Assembly: GCA_050942825.1 (NCBI GenBank)
Contig: JBMNOA010000071.1
Coordinates: 1 to 6,134 of the forward strand
Origin: CAYRML01 sp050942825
GTDB lineage: Bacteria; Bacillota; Dehalobacteriia; UBA4068
Reading direction: 5' to 3'
Length of the DNA: 6,134 nt
Made by a program: the position numbers and the translations under genes
Shown: piece by piece, positions 1 to 4,865 of the stretch
How positions within the stretch are numbered: position 1 is the stretch's first letter
Layout: the number at the start of each line of letters is the position of its first letter
Notes under the pieces: generated by a model
Seen by the model: only the letters and a program-made list of their open reading frames with translations
The model's database searches: none
Told to the model about the DNA's origin: nothing

Positions 1-127
1 AGTCGTAAAGGTCACGCTTGACCGTCCAGCGGCCCCGCCGCTCCTTCTTGACGATCCGCCGCTCATACCAATCCGGGTACTTCTCTTTCGCCTCGGCCAG
101 CGACAGGCGGCTCTTTCTCATAAGCCC
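1..127. repeat. Terminal overlap, left copy (circular contig)
   Basis: This stretch is identical over its full 127 bases to 6008-6134. Both copies lie in the same place in the rep reading frame, so this is one piece of DNA read twice at the ends of a linearised circle. An overlap of 127 is a common assembler k-mer length, which supports an assembly overlap over a biological terminal repeat. Joined, the molecule is 6007 bp. Confidence 0.95.
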
Positions 128-904
128 TTCAAGCCGCTGCTGCTCCCCGTTGCTGTCCGGGATATAATCAAGCAGCCGCACCAGCTCCACCGGCCCGCCG
201 AGCCGGAACGCCCTCACAGGGTACTCACGCCCCAGCTTCGAGCCGGAGCCGACCACCCGAAATCCCTGCAAAATCCCCTGCATTTGTGGCTCCTTGATGG
301 TGGAGGTAAACTTATTCCAAATCTGCCGAGTGAGGGAATATTTCAACTCTTTCAAGCATTTCTGGTTGTACGGGTACATAGGCACCGGCTCTTTCAGCAC
401 ATAATACAGGTGAAGCCCTGTCCCGCTGTTTACAACAAAGGTTGCCTGGGGCAAAATATCCTTGTTCATCTGGTGCAGCGTGTCCCGGAGCTGGGGCATA
501 CCTACCCCGTCCAGGTCAAAGACCAAAGCATAGAGATACCGGGCATTTTTGCCGCACCGCCGCAGCCCAAAATAGGAGATCGGGGACATAATCGTAAAAT
601 CGGTGTCTTGCAGCTCCCTCAGCTCGTCCAGCTCGTCAGTGATGGTACAGCGTTTCGCTTTACCGTCCCCCTCGATCTGCAGGGCGATCCCGGTTGCCCT
701 GTCAACCTCACCTTTCGTCACTGTCACCGCGATCCCGTTTCCCTTCCTGTCCTCAAAATGGCCCTTCCTCTCGAAAGATCCTTCCGGGAAGATCTCACGA
801 TAAAACTCATACGGCTCCACCGGCTCCAAAAACTTCTCTAAATGCTCATTCTTTTCCCTGTAAAGTTCCCGGAGCTGTTCCAGGGCTGCTTGCTGATCCT
901 CCAT
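1..904 (-). CDS. Plasmid replication protein, AEP/primase-like (N-terminal part; continues at 6007)
   Basis: This is the N-terminal 301 codons of a 508-residue protein that continues through the circle junction to a TAA at 5385. The start is the ATG at 904, preceded by AGAGGTG (911-917) with 6 nt spacing. Residues about 105-225 carry features of the archaeo-eukaryotic primase (AEP/PrimPol) fold: a hydrophobic strand ending in FDLDG with D130 and D132 (metal ligands in this superfamily), SGTGLHLYY with S160 and H165 (the S-x-H-like motif), and RVVGSGSK near 216-223. Proteins of this layout act as initiators or primases on small plasmids of gut Firmicutes and start replication in the cytoplasm at the plasmid origin. 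It is the only candidate Rep on the circle. It lies 3 nt behind a leader ORF and is probably translationally coupled to it. The AEP assignment is by motif only, so a divergent non-AEP Rep is possible. Symbol left empty because naming differs between plasmids. Confidence 0.85.
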   Translation of the reverse strand, partial: MEDQQAALEQLRELYREKNEHLEKFLEPVEPYEFYREIFPEGSFERKGHFEDRKGNGIAVTVTKGEVDRATGIALQIEGDGKAKRCTITDELDELRELQDTDFTIMSPISYFGLRRCGKNARYLYALVFDLDGVGMPQLRDTLHQMNKDILPQATFVVNSGTGLHLYYVLKEPVPMYPYNQKCLKELKYSLTRQIWNKFTSTIKEPQMQGILQGFRVVGSGSKLGREYPVRAFRLGGPVELVRLLDYIPDSNGEQQRLEGLMRKSRLSLAEAKEKYPDWYERRIVKKERRGRWTVKRDLYD

Positions 905-907
905 TCC

Positions 908-1087
908 TTACACCTCTTTTCGTACATTCTGCAAACCCACAGGGGGAAAAGGGGGAGCCAAAGAGCGGCCCCTTCGGGGCCTTAAAGAGAAAGTCACCTC
1001 CCCCTTTTCCCCCTCGCTCTGGGGCATGGAAATGATGGAAAACCTTTCAGGTTTACCACATTCCCACACCCCGCCGCTCACCCCCAT
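908..1087 (-). CDS. 59-codon leader ORF coupled to rep
   Basis: A short ORF directly upstream of rep. Its ATG at 1087 has an excellent ribosome site, CGGAGG (1093-1098), 5 nt from the start. It begins MGVSGGVWECGKPERF and ends GLQNVRKEV. The TAA (908-910) is only 3 nt from the rep ATG at 904, and the rep Shine-Dalgarno sequence lies within its final codons. The product is rich in Gly, Arg and Pro and matches no family I recognise. The coding stretch contains a 6-bp hairpin (1040-1054), a 17-bp long-range inverted repeat and a nested GC hairpin, so the message is highly structured. This layout is that of leader peptides controlling Rep synthesis by translational coupling, such as repY-repZ of IncI plasmids and tap-repA of R1. 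That its translation melts the structure and feeds ribosomes to rep is inference. An in-frame internal ATG at 1027 has no good ribosome site. Confidence 0.6.
   Translation of the reverse strand: MGVSGGVWECGKPERFSIISMPQSEGEKGEVTFSLRPRRGRSLAPPFPPVGLQNVRKEV
941..1014 (-). promoter_or_regulatory. Nested inverted repeats in the rep leader
   Basis: Bases 941-957 and 998-1014 form a perfect 17-bp inverted repeat made of two runs of five G or C around four A or T. They enclose a second perfect hairpin at 967-981 (GGCCCC, TTC loop, GGGGCC). In the rep mRNA the C-rich arm lies about 24 nt upstream of the rep ribosome site, inside the leader ORF. No U-tract follows in the minus direction, so a simple terminator is unlikely. 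The likely roles are control of rep translation or a structured part of the replication origin. Confidence 0.6.
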
Positions 1088-1152
1088 AACCCCCTCCGAC
1101 TTTCTCCCTGTCAGAGAGAGAATATTTTATTATTTTTTCCCTGGCCTAAAGG

Positions 1153-1196
1153 CCATAGGGGGGCATATATTATCAATACATTTTATTCCCTATTTT
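1153..1196. repeat. 44-bp direct repeat, copy A
   Basis: Identical over 44 bases to 1230-1273, with a start-to-start distance of 77 bp. The element is AT-rich except for CCATAGGGGGG at one end and TTCCCTAT near the other, so ATAGGG and CCCTAT arms can pair around an AT-rich loop. In the minus direction it is followed by a TGGCC/GGCCA hairpin (1142-1155) and an A/T-only tract (about 1122-1139). It lies between the rep promoter and the leader ORF. It may be a Rep-binding or origin element, or an RNA stem-loop in the leader. Confidence 0.75.
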
Positions 1197-1229
1197 ACGA
1201 CAAACCCATTTCAGCTTGTCCCCTTCACC

Positions 1230-1273
1230 CCATAGGGGGGCATATATTATCAATACATTTTATTCCCTATTTT
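1230..1273. repeat. 44-bp direct repeat, copy B
   Basis: Second copy of the 44-bp repeat at 1153-1196; one extra T just beyond it ends the identity. The predicted start of the rep transcript (about 1274) falls at its edge, so both copies would lie in the 5' untranslated leader RNA. Confidence 0.75.
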
Positions 1274-1280
1274 TACTGTT

Positions 1281-1309
1281 ATTATAGCCTGTCCGGGCGG
1301 CTCTTGCAA
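1281..1309 (-). promoter_or_regulatory. Promoter of the leader-rep operon
   Basis: On the minus strand, TTGCAA (1304-1309) is followed after 17 nt by a perfect TATAAT (1281-1286). This is a near-consensus housekeeping promoter pointing at the leader ORF and rep, with a predicted start near 1274 and a leader RNA of about 187 nt. The -35 box lies in the loop of the 1286-1325 palindrome, and the -10 box touches one arm, so a protein bound to the palindrome could regulate it. Confidence 0.7.
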
Positions 1310-1325
1310 GGCTCCCGGACAGGCT
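1286..1325. promoter_or_regulatory. 12-bp palindrome between mob stop and rep promoter
   Basis: AGCCTGTCCGGG (1286-1297) and CCCGGACAGGCT (1314-1325) are perfect 12-bp arms around a 16-nt spacer. It begins 4 nt after the relaxase stop. In the mob direction it is followed by ATAATAACAG, without a U-tract, so it is a poor intrinsic terminator there. On the plus strand it is followed by TCTTTTAC and could stop antisense transcription weakly. Its overlap with the rep promoter makes an operator equally plausible. Confidence 0.55.
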
Positions 1326-1329
1326 TCTT

Positions 1330-2556
1330 TTACAGCTCCATACCGCCCCAGGTGTGGCCCTGTTCCTGTTCTCTCTCCGGCTGCTGCACCTCTGGCACTG
1401 GTAGCAGCTCCCGCGCCTTTTCGACCAGGGGCCGGAACTGCTCCGGCAAGTGCTGATCCAGAAAGTCCAGCACCGCCCCGATCCCTTCCCGGAGCCGCGC
1501 CGAAATCCCACGCTCCCAGCTCAAATCTTCTTCCAGGTATTCCACCTGCACTTTGAGCTGCCGGTTTTCATTTTCAAGCCGCTGCCGCTCCTGGGCCTCC
1601 TTCAGTTTTTCTTTCATCGAGGGGATTTTCTGCTGAAGCTGTTGGTTTTCTACCTTCAGCTCCCGCACCTTCTGCTCTGCCGCCGCGCCCCGGATCACCG
1701 CCGCCTTCAGCTCCTTCACCTGCTCCACCGTCACACCCTTGACGGCCCCTGTCAGCGTCTTTTCCGGCTGTATCGCGTCCAGATCGGGCTTAACCTTCTC
1801 CACCGCTTTCAGCAGCTTCACATTCCCTTGCAGGGCCTTTCTCTGCTTTTCCAGGGCCGCGATCTCCTGCTCTGCTGCTGTCACCTGTTCCTGGATAGCT
1901 TCAAGCCGCTGGGCCGCTGCTCTGTACTCTGGTAGCTCCATACGCTCGCGGCCACCGCCCAGGCTGATAATCTCAAACTCGTGAGCCTGGGCGATTTCCG
2001 TTAGGGCTTCTTTCTCCCGTTCCATCCAGGCTTTCCATTCGGTCTGCTTTCGGCCCATCCCTTCAAATCCCTGCTGCTTTAACGCCTGTTTCATTGATAC
2101 CCGCGTTGAGAGGCCCCGGCTCTGCTCCGTTGCCACAGGCACGAAGTCCACATGGAGGTGGGGCGTGGCCTCGTCCATGTGCAGCACCATATTGAACACC
2201 CGCAGATGAGGGTTGCGCTCCTGGAAGGACTCTGCAAATTCTTTGAGAGCTGCCGCCGCCCGTTCCCCTCCAGGGGAGCCGCACCCGCAGTCCGTCAAGT
2301 TGCCGATCTGGAAGATAGCCTCGTGAAATAGCTTCTCCTGTTTGCTCTGCCGGATATGCTCATAGTAATCTGGTATCTTGTCCCTGGTCTTTTTCTTTTT
2401 GGCATTGTAGGCGGCCAGGGCTTCATCGAAAAGTTCGTGGTACACCTTCTTCAAATCCTCGTTGCAAAAGGTGACATTCTGCCCCGACCTGCTCCGGTCT
2501 ACATTCGCCGCTGAAAAGCTCCTGTTGTTGTGCCGGATACTTCCCCGGCCCGTCAT
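1330..2556 (-). CDS. mobV: MobV / Mob_Pre family relaxase (plasmid mobilization and recombination protein)
   Basis: This 408-residue protein nicks the plasmid at oriT and leads the strand into a recipient through a conjugation apparatus supplied by another element. The N-terminal Mob_Pre domain (about 1-205) has the family motifs: IRHNNR at 8-12, the CNEDLKKVYHELFDEAL segment around 31-47, and the histidine metal-binding signature HMDEATPHLH (H126, H133, H135) on a hydrophobic strand ending VDFVPV. A long charged coiled coil follows (about 210-345), then a tail rich in Pro, Glu and Gln. Length and layout are usual for the family. ATG 2556 is the only conventional start after the upstream in-frame stop. 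Its ribosome site is weak (only CGGGA adjacent to the ATG), suggesting low expression. A promoter at 2625-2653 and inverted repeats upstream fit the usual oriT-mob arrangement. The family is secure. The symbol denotes the relaxase class. Confidence 0.92.
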   Translation of the reverse strand: MTGRGSIRHNNRSFSAANVDRSRSGQNVTFCNEDLKKVYHELFDEALAAYNAKKKKTRDKIPDYYEHIRQSKQEKLFHEAIFQIGNLTDCGCGSPGGERAAAALKEFAESFQERNPHLRVFNMVLHMDEATPHLHVDFVPVATEQSRGLSTRVSMKQALKQQGFEGMGRKQTEWKAWMEREKEALTEIAQAHEFEIISLGGGRERMELPEYRAAAQRLEAIQEQVTAAEQEIAALEKQRKALQGNVKLLKAVEKVKPDLDAIQPEKTLTGAVKGVTVEQVKELKAAVIRGAAAEQKVRELKVENQQLQQKIPSMKEKLKEAQERQRLENENRQLKVQVEYLEEDLSWERGISARLREGIGAVLDFLDQHLPEQFRPLVEKARELLPVPEVQQPEREQEQGHTWGGMEL

Positions 2557-2624
2557 TCCCGAAATGGTTGTGCCTATAAAATCACCCGTCCCTTTCCTGC
2601 AAAAGCCTATATCCTACTACTCCT

Positions 2625-2653
2625 ATTTTACCATAACTGGCCGCAGGCCACAA
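2625..2653 (-). promoter_or_regulatory. Candidate promoter for the relaxase gene
   Basis: On the minus strand TTGTGG (2648-2653), a 17-nt spacer and TAAAAT (2625-2630) precede the relaxase. TG one base before the -10 box adds an extended -10 element. The -35 box is weak. It adjoins the inverted repeats of the candidate oriT, so a relaxase bound there could repress its own gene. Confidence 0.45.
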
Positions 2654-2743
2654 CCTCTTTGTTACTTTCTTGTGAGAAAGTAACGCAAAAGCACTTTCAC
2701 ACCGCCGCCCCTTCGGGGCTGGCAGTATGAAAGTGCTTTTGCG
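2638..2743. other. Candidate oriT: cluster of perfect inverted repeats upstream of mob
   Basis: Three adjacent perfect inverted repeats lie upstream of the relaxase: TGGCC/GGCCA (2638-2650), GTTACTTTCT with a TGTG loop and AGAAAGTAAC (2661-2684), and the 16-bp arms CGCAAAAGCACTTTCA (2684-2699) and TGAAAGTGCTTTTGCG (2728-2743). The last pair encloses a GCCCC-TTC-GGGGC hairpin (2707-2719). MobV plasmids such as pMV158 have oriT hairpins just upstream of the mob gene, with the nick in a hairpin loop, so this is the expected place and form. The sequence just right of the large stem, TTTTGCGCCCTG, loosely recalls the GTGCGCCCT nick region of IncQ plasmids, but that belongs to another relaxase class. 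Nick position and strand cannot be read from the sequence. Confidence 0.55.
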
Positions 2744-2798
2744 CCCTGCCGGGGGCTAAAAGAAGCAGCCTCACAACTGTCTCCAAGAATTTCTGTTG

Positions 2799-3740
2799 TC
2801 ACTCTACTTCTTCTGGTGCAAGAGGATAGCCACACAATTCATCTTCCTGTGCAGAAACCTCTGCGTCCTCTGTTTTTACAAGGCCGCTTTCTTCAAGCAA
2901 ATCTGGCGGCACAGCACTTACAGCTAACTGTTGTTCTTCCGGCAAGCTATTATACCAATCCAGCCATTCAAGCGTTTCTTTGGAAAGGCCCTCCGCATCT
3001 ACCATCCGATCACCATATCGGACTTGATTTCCGGCTCCTTCTCTTTGCTCAAAAACGATCCATTTCTCGTTCATAAAAATCTCTATGGTATTGTCGGCCC
3101 CGTATTGATATTCAAATCCTGTTCCAAAATTAGATTGGTTATCCTTTGTCGGTATCTCAGAGCCATCAACCGATGAAGTGATTTCCCCGTCCATTACCCC
3201 GCAACGGCCACTTATGGTACTTTCTTTCCCCGTATCATAGTAGAGTTTGCCATCCACCATTACCATAGGGATTTTATCCCATTCTTGCGTTTCTTCCTGT
3301 CCCGGCAGTTCATTCTCACTTACAGGAACAATCTCATATTGGTAGTTGTCCCAATAAGATTCAATATCAGCTGCTGTAAAATAATCCAGTTTCTCCTCTG
3401 GAAGTTTCAGTCTGCCTGACTTTACTGCTTCTGCACAGTAGATAATCTCATAACTTGTATCATTTGAGAGATTAAACCGAAAACTTGTTACTGTCCCTCC
3501 AGCAACAGGCTCCGTTTTTTTATCGCTTACCTCCAATCCCGAAAACAGAAAATAAATATCCTCTATATCATCGGTTTTTGTAATGACTTGCTTTTCAGCG
3601 GAGTTTGGCACAACATTGCGATACATCTCGATATTATTCACATCAGCAACATCAAAAGGCATTGAAATAGTTTCCTTTTTTTCGCAACCAGTGAATACCA
3701 AAACCATAGCCGCCACCAAAACAAGAGCAATCTTTTTCAC
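2799..3740 (-). CDS. Putative surface lipoprotein, unknown function (cargo)
   Basis: A 313-residue predicted lipoprotein. MKK, a hydrophobic stretch and the lipobox FTGC give a type II signal peptide with C19 as the lipidated residue, so the protein should be anchored outside the membrane. Three parts can be seen: about 25-140, similar in style to the DUF5301-like domain of clostridial lipoproteins; about 157-232, containing IPMVMVDGKLYYDT and ending EKWIVFE, a unit I associate with other clostridial lipoproteins; and 252-284, LSKETLEWLDWYNSLPEEQQ onward, a tail known from clostridial membrane-linked regulators. The start is GTG at 3740 with AAGGCGG (3750-3756) 9 nt upstream. The sequence is visibly more AT-rich than its neighbours, suggesting separate origin. 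It lies 55 bp after the HTH gene with no strong promoter in the gap, so it may be read through from that operon. Function is unknown; domain names are from memory and uncertain. Confidence 0.75.
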   Translation of the reverse strand: MKKIALVLVAAMVLVFTGCEKKETISMPFDVADVNNIEMYRNVVPNSAEKQVITKTDDIEDIYFLFSGLEVSDKKTEPVAGGTVTSFRFNLSNDTSYEIIYCAEAVKSGRLKLPEEKLDYFTAADIESYWDNYQYEIVPVSENELPGQEETQEWDKIPMVMVDGKLYYDTGKESTISGRCGVMDGEITSSVDGSEIPTKDNQSNFGTGFEYQYGADNTIEIFMNEKWIVFEQREGAGNQVRYGDRMVDAEGLSKETLEWLDWYNSLPEEQQLAVSAVPPDLLEESGLVKTEDAEVSAQEDELCGYPLAPEEVE

Positions 3741-3795
3741 TGTATCACACCGCCTTTCTTAACTTGTAGTGACGAAAAAAATATCCTTTTGTTTC

Positions 3796-4329
3796 CTATC
3801 TGCCACCAAAAATTTTTGAAAACCAGCTTTTTTTCTGTTCCGGTTCCTGCTGATCCGTTCCAGCCTCCCCGGTAATAAGCTGCTGCTGGATTGTCCCCGC
3901 GTGTAGGGCCTGGGCCGCTGCCGCTGTCTGCTGGGCGGCGGCCAGCGCGTCAGTAAGCCGGGTAATGGTCTGGGCCTGCTGCTCGATCTGCCGGTCTTTC
4001 ACTTCAAGCTGCCCCTGCAGCGTGTCGATGGTGGCCTGTAAAACAGAAATCACACCATCAACCTCTGCTGTTTTTTCTGCATTTTTGGTTGACGGCGCGT
4101 CAACCAAACCGTCAACCGCGCCCGTCAACTGGTTGTCGGTGGTTGACGGTGCAATTTCAGAAAACGCCTGTTTTATCAGCTTTTCGCCGTCAACCTCTAC
4201 CATCAACCTACCGTCAACCGTTGCCGTCAACCCCTGTAAACTGGTTGACAGTGGTTCACGCTTAATTTTTTTGAAAACAGCTTGCTTTGATACCCCTATC
4301 TCGTCAGCTATCTGCCGGATCGTTTTCAT
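3796..4329 (-). CDS. HTH plus coiled-coil protein, candidate single-protein plasmid partition or stability factor
   Basis: A 177-residue cytoplasmic protein. Residues 3-23 (TIRQIADEIGVSKQAVFKKI) form a clear helix-turn-helix. A Thr/Val/Asp-rich stretch follows, then a Gln/Ala-rich coiled coil (about 93-142) and a basic-aromatic tail, KKSWFSKIFGG (166-176). This order of HTH, coiled coil and short Trp/Phe tail resembles DUF536-type accessory proteins and the single-protein Par of staphylococcal pSK1, which stabilises plasmids without an ATPase partner. That role is inference here. ATG 4329 is preferred to the in-frame GTG at 4356 because it overlaps the stop of the preceding gene as ATGA, indicating coupled translation; AAAGG is adjacent. 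The region encoding residues 27-92 holds twelve copies of a GGTTGACGG motif in both orientations. They read as recurring VDG and PST in the protein and may be its own binding sites. It could instead be only an operon regulator. Confidence 0.7.
   Translation of the reverse strand: MKTIRQIADEIGVSKQAVFKKIKREPLSTSLQGLTATVDGRLMVEVDGEKLIKQAFSEIAPSTTDNQLTGAVDGLVDAPSTKNAEKTAEVDGVISVLQATIDTLQGQLEVKDRQIEQQAQTITRLTDALAAAQQTAAAAQALHAGTIQQQLITGEAGTDQQEPEQKKSWFSKIFGGR
4055..4251. repeat. Array of twelve CCGTCAACC/GGTTGACGG motifs inside the HTH gene
   Basis: Exact 9-mers occur at 4087, 4109, 4141, 4187, 4211 and 4224. Single-mismatch copies occur at 4055, 4097, 4122, 4131, 4200 and 4243. On the plus strand eight read CCGTCAACC-like and four (4087, 4131, 4141, 4243) read GGTTGACGG-like. 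Spacing is irregular, about 9 to 46 bp start to start. Elsewhere I see only isolated partial matches, for example CTGTCAACC near 698. The density and mixed orientation within coding sequence point to selection at the DNA level, as for protein-binding sites of a partition complex or operator. Confidence 0.7.
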
Positions 4330-4574
4330 ACCTTTACGAACAGGCCCACAGGACACACGCCCTTAAACCCCGGCGTAGATATGTACCAGCAGCCGGGGCC
4401 TGTCGGCTCCCACGCTACTTCCAGGGTAATCTCGTGCCACCCATCAGGGAACAGGGCCGTAAAACCCTGCCCTGCGTGTATGCCGCGACCTTCCAGGAGC
4501 AGCCGAGGGTGCGGATCATCGTCTGCCGGATCGGGAAGCTGTATCTGCGCGATCCTCTCTTTATCCCAGCTCAT
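4326..4574 (-). CDS. Small DUF5348-like protein
   Basis: An 82-residue soluble protein. After a charged, Pro/Asp-rich start (MSWDKERIAQIQLPDPADDD) it has a compact beta-rich part: LLLEGRGIHAGQGFTALFPD, a Trp-containing strand (GWHEITLEV), and GCWYISTPGF followed by VCPVGLFVKV. The pattern of a His-x-Gly turn, a DG-W strand and a late WYI/WYL strand resembles the DUF5348 family of small proteins on clostridial plasmids and integrative elements, whose function is not known. The start is ATG 4574 with AAGGAGG (4583-4589) 8 nt upstream. It lies 18 bp after the toxin gene and overlaps the HTH gene by ATGA, so it is a member of the same operon. The family match is from memory and moderate. Confidence 0.7.
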   Translation of the reverse strand: MSWDKERIAQIQLPDPADDDPHPRLLLEGRGIHAGQGFTALFPDGWHEITLEVAWEPTGPGCWYISTPGFKGVCPVGLFVKV

Positions 4575-4592
4575 AGACCTTTCCTCCTTCCC

Positions 4593-4865
4593 CTAAAATA
4601 AATCGCTATGCGATCCCGTCCGGGTGAGATATAAAATCAGCTCGTCCCCGTCCACTTCGTAGATCAGCAACCAATCCGGCGTAATGTGGCACTCACGACA
4701 CCCCGTATAATCCCCGGAAAGTTGGTGCTCCCTGTTCTTCTCTGGCAACGGCTCCCCCGCAGCCAGCTTTTTAATAATATCCGTCAGCAAAGAAATATCA
4801 AAGCCGCGCTTTTTCACGCGCTTCAAATCCTTCTGAAATTTTGTGGTTGGTCTTATGTTATACAT
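4593..4865 (-). CDS. yafQ: YafQ-like type II toxin (RelE superfamily mRNA interferase)
   Basis: A 90-residue toxin expected to cut mRNA at the ribosome when its antitoxin is lost. The start follows the family pattern MYNIRPTTKFQKDLKR. The C-terminal half carries the YafQ signature: H47 in REHQLSGD, H60 in CRECH, the PDWLLIYEVDGDEL strand pair (D64, W65), R82 in LTRTG, and the ending GSHSDLF with H86 and F90. These match the histidines, Asp, Arg and C-terminal Phe needed for catalysis in E. coli YafQ (92 residues), so the enzyme looks active. ATG 4865 has GGAGGAG (4876-4882) 10 nt upstream and overlaps the antitoxin gene by 8 bp; an in-frame TTG at 4871 is a less likely start. Expression is presumably controlled by the antitoxin-toxin complex at the promoter upstream of the antitoxin gene. 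Confidence 0.92.
   Translation of the reverse strand: MYNIRPTTKFQKDLKRVKKRGFDISLLTDIIKKLAAGEPLPEKNREHQLSGDYTGCRECHITPDWLLIYEVDGDELILYLTRTGSHSDLF

Noticed and set aside
284..841. Plus-strand open frame of 185 codons (and others at 603, 694)
   Set aside because: It lies antisense to the motif-bearing rep frame; its translation has no recognisable domain and no ribosome site was evident.
1094..1140. Terminator of a possible plus-strand antisense RNA (TTCTC/GAGAA followed by a T-rich tract)
   Set aside because: The stem is about 5 bp and no convincing plus-strand promoter was found in 880-1090.
1026..1235. Plus-strand 69-codon frame in the rep control region
   Set aside because: It crosses the repeats and hairpins and has no good ribosome site; the minus-strand leader ORF is better supported.
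1153..1273. CRISPR-like direct repeats
   Set aside because: Only two copies with a 33-bp interval, AT-rich, no cas genes; better explained as origin or leader elements.
1260..1511. Minus-strand 83-codon frame overlapping the relaxase 3' end
   Set aside because: Ser/Arg-rich out-of-frame shadow running into the palindrome and rep promoter.
1450..1935. Plus-strand open frames over the relaxase gene
   Set aside because: Leu/Phe-rich antisense shadows of the relaxase coiled-coil region; the minus frame carries the Mob_Pre motifs.
3741..3795. Promoter for the lipoprotein gene
   Set aside because: Only poor matches such as TTGGTG-18-GATATT; not strong enough to list, so read-through from the upstream operon is equally likely.
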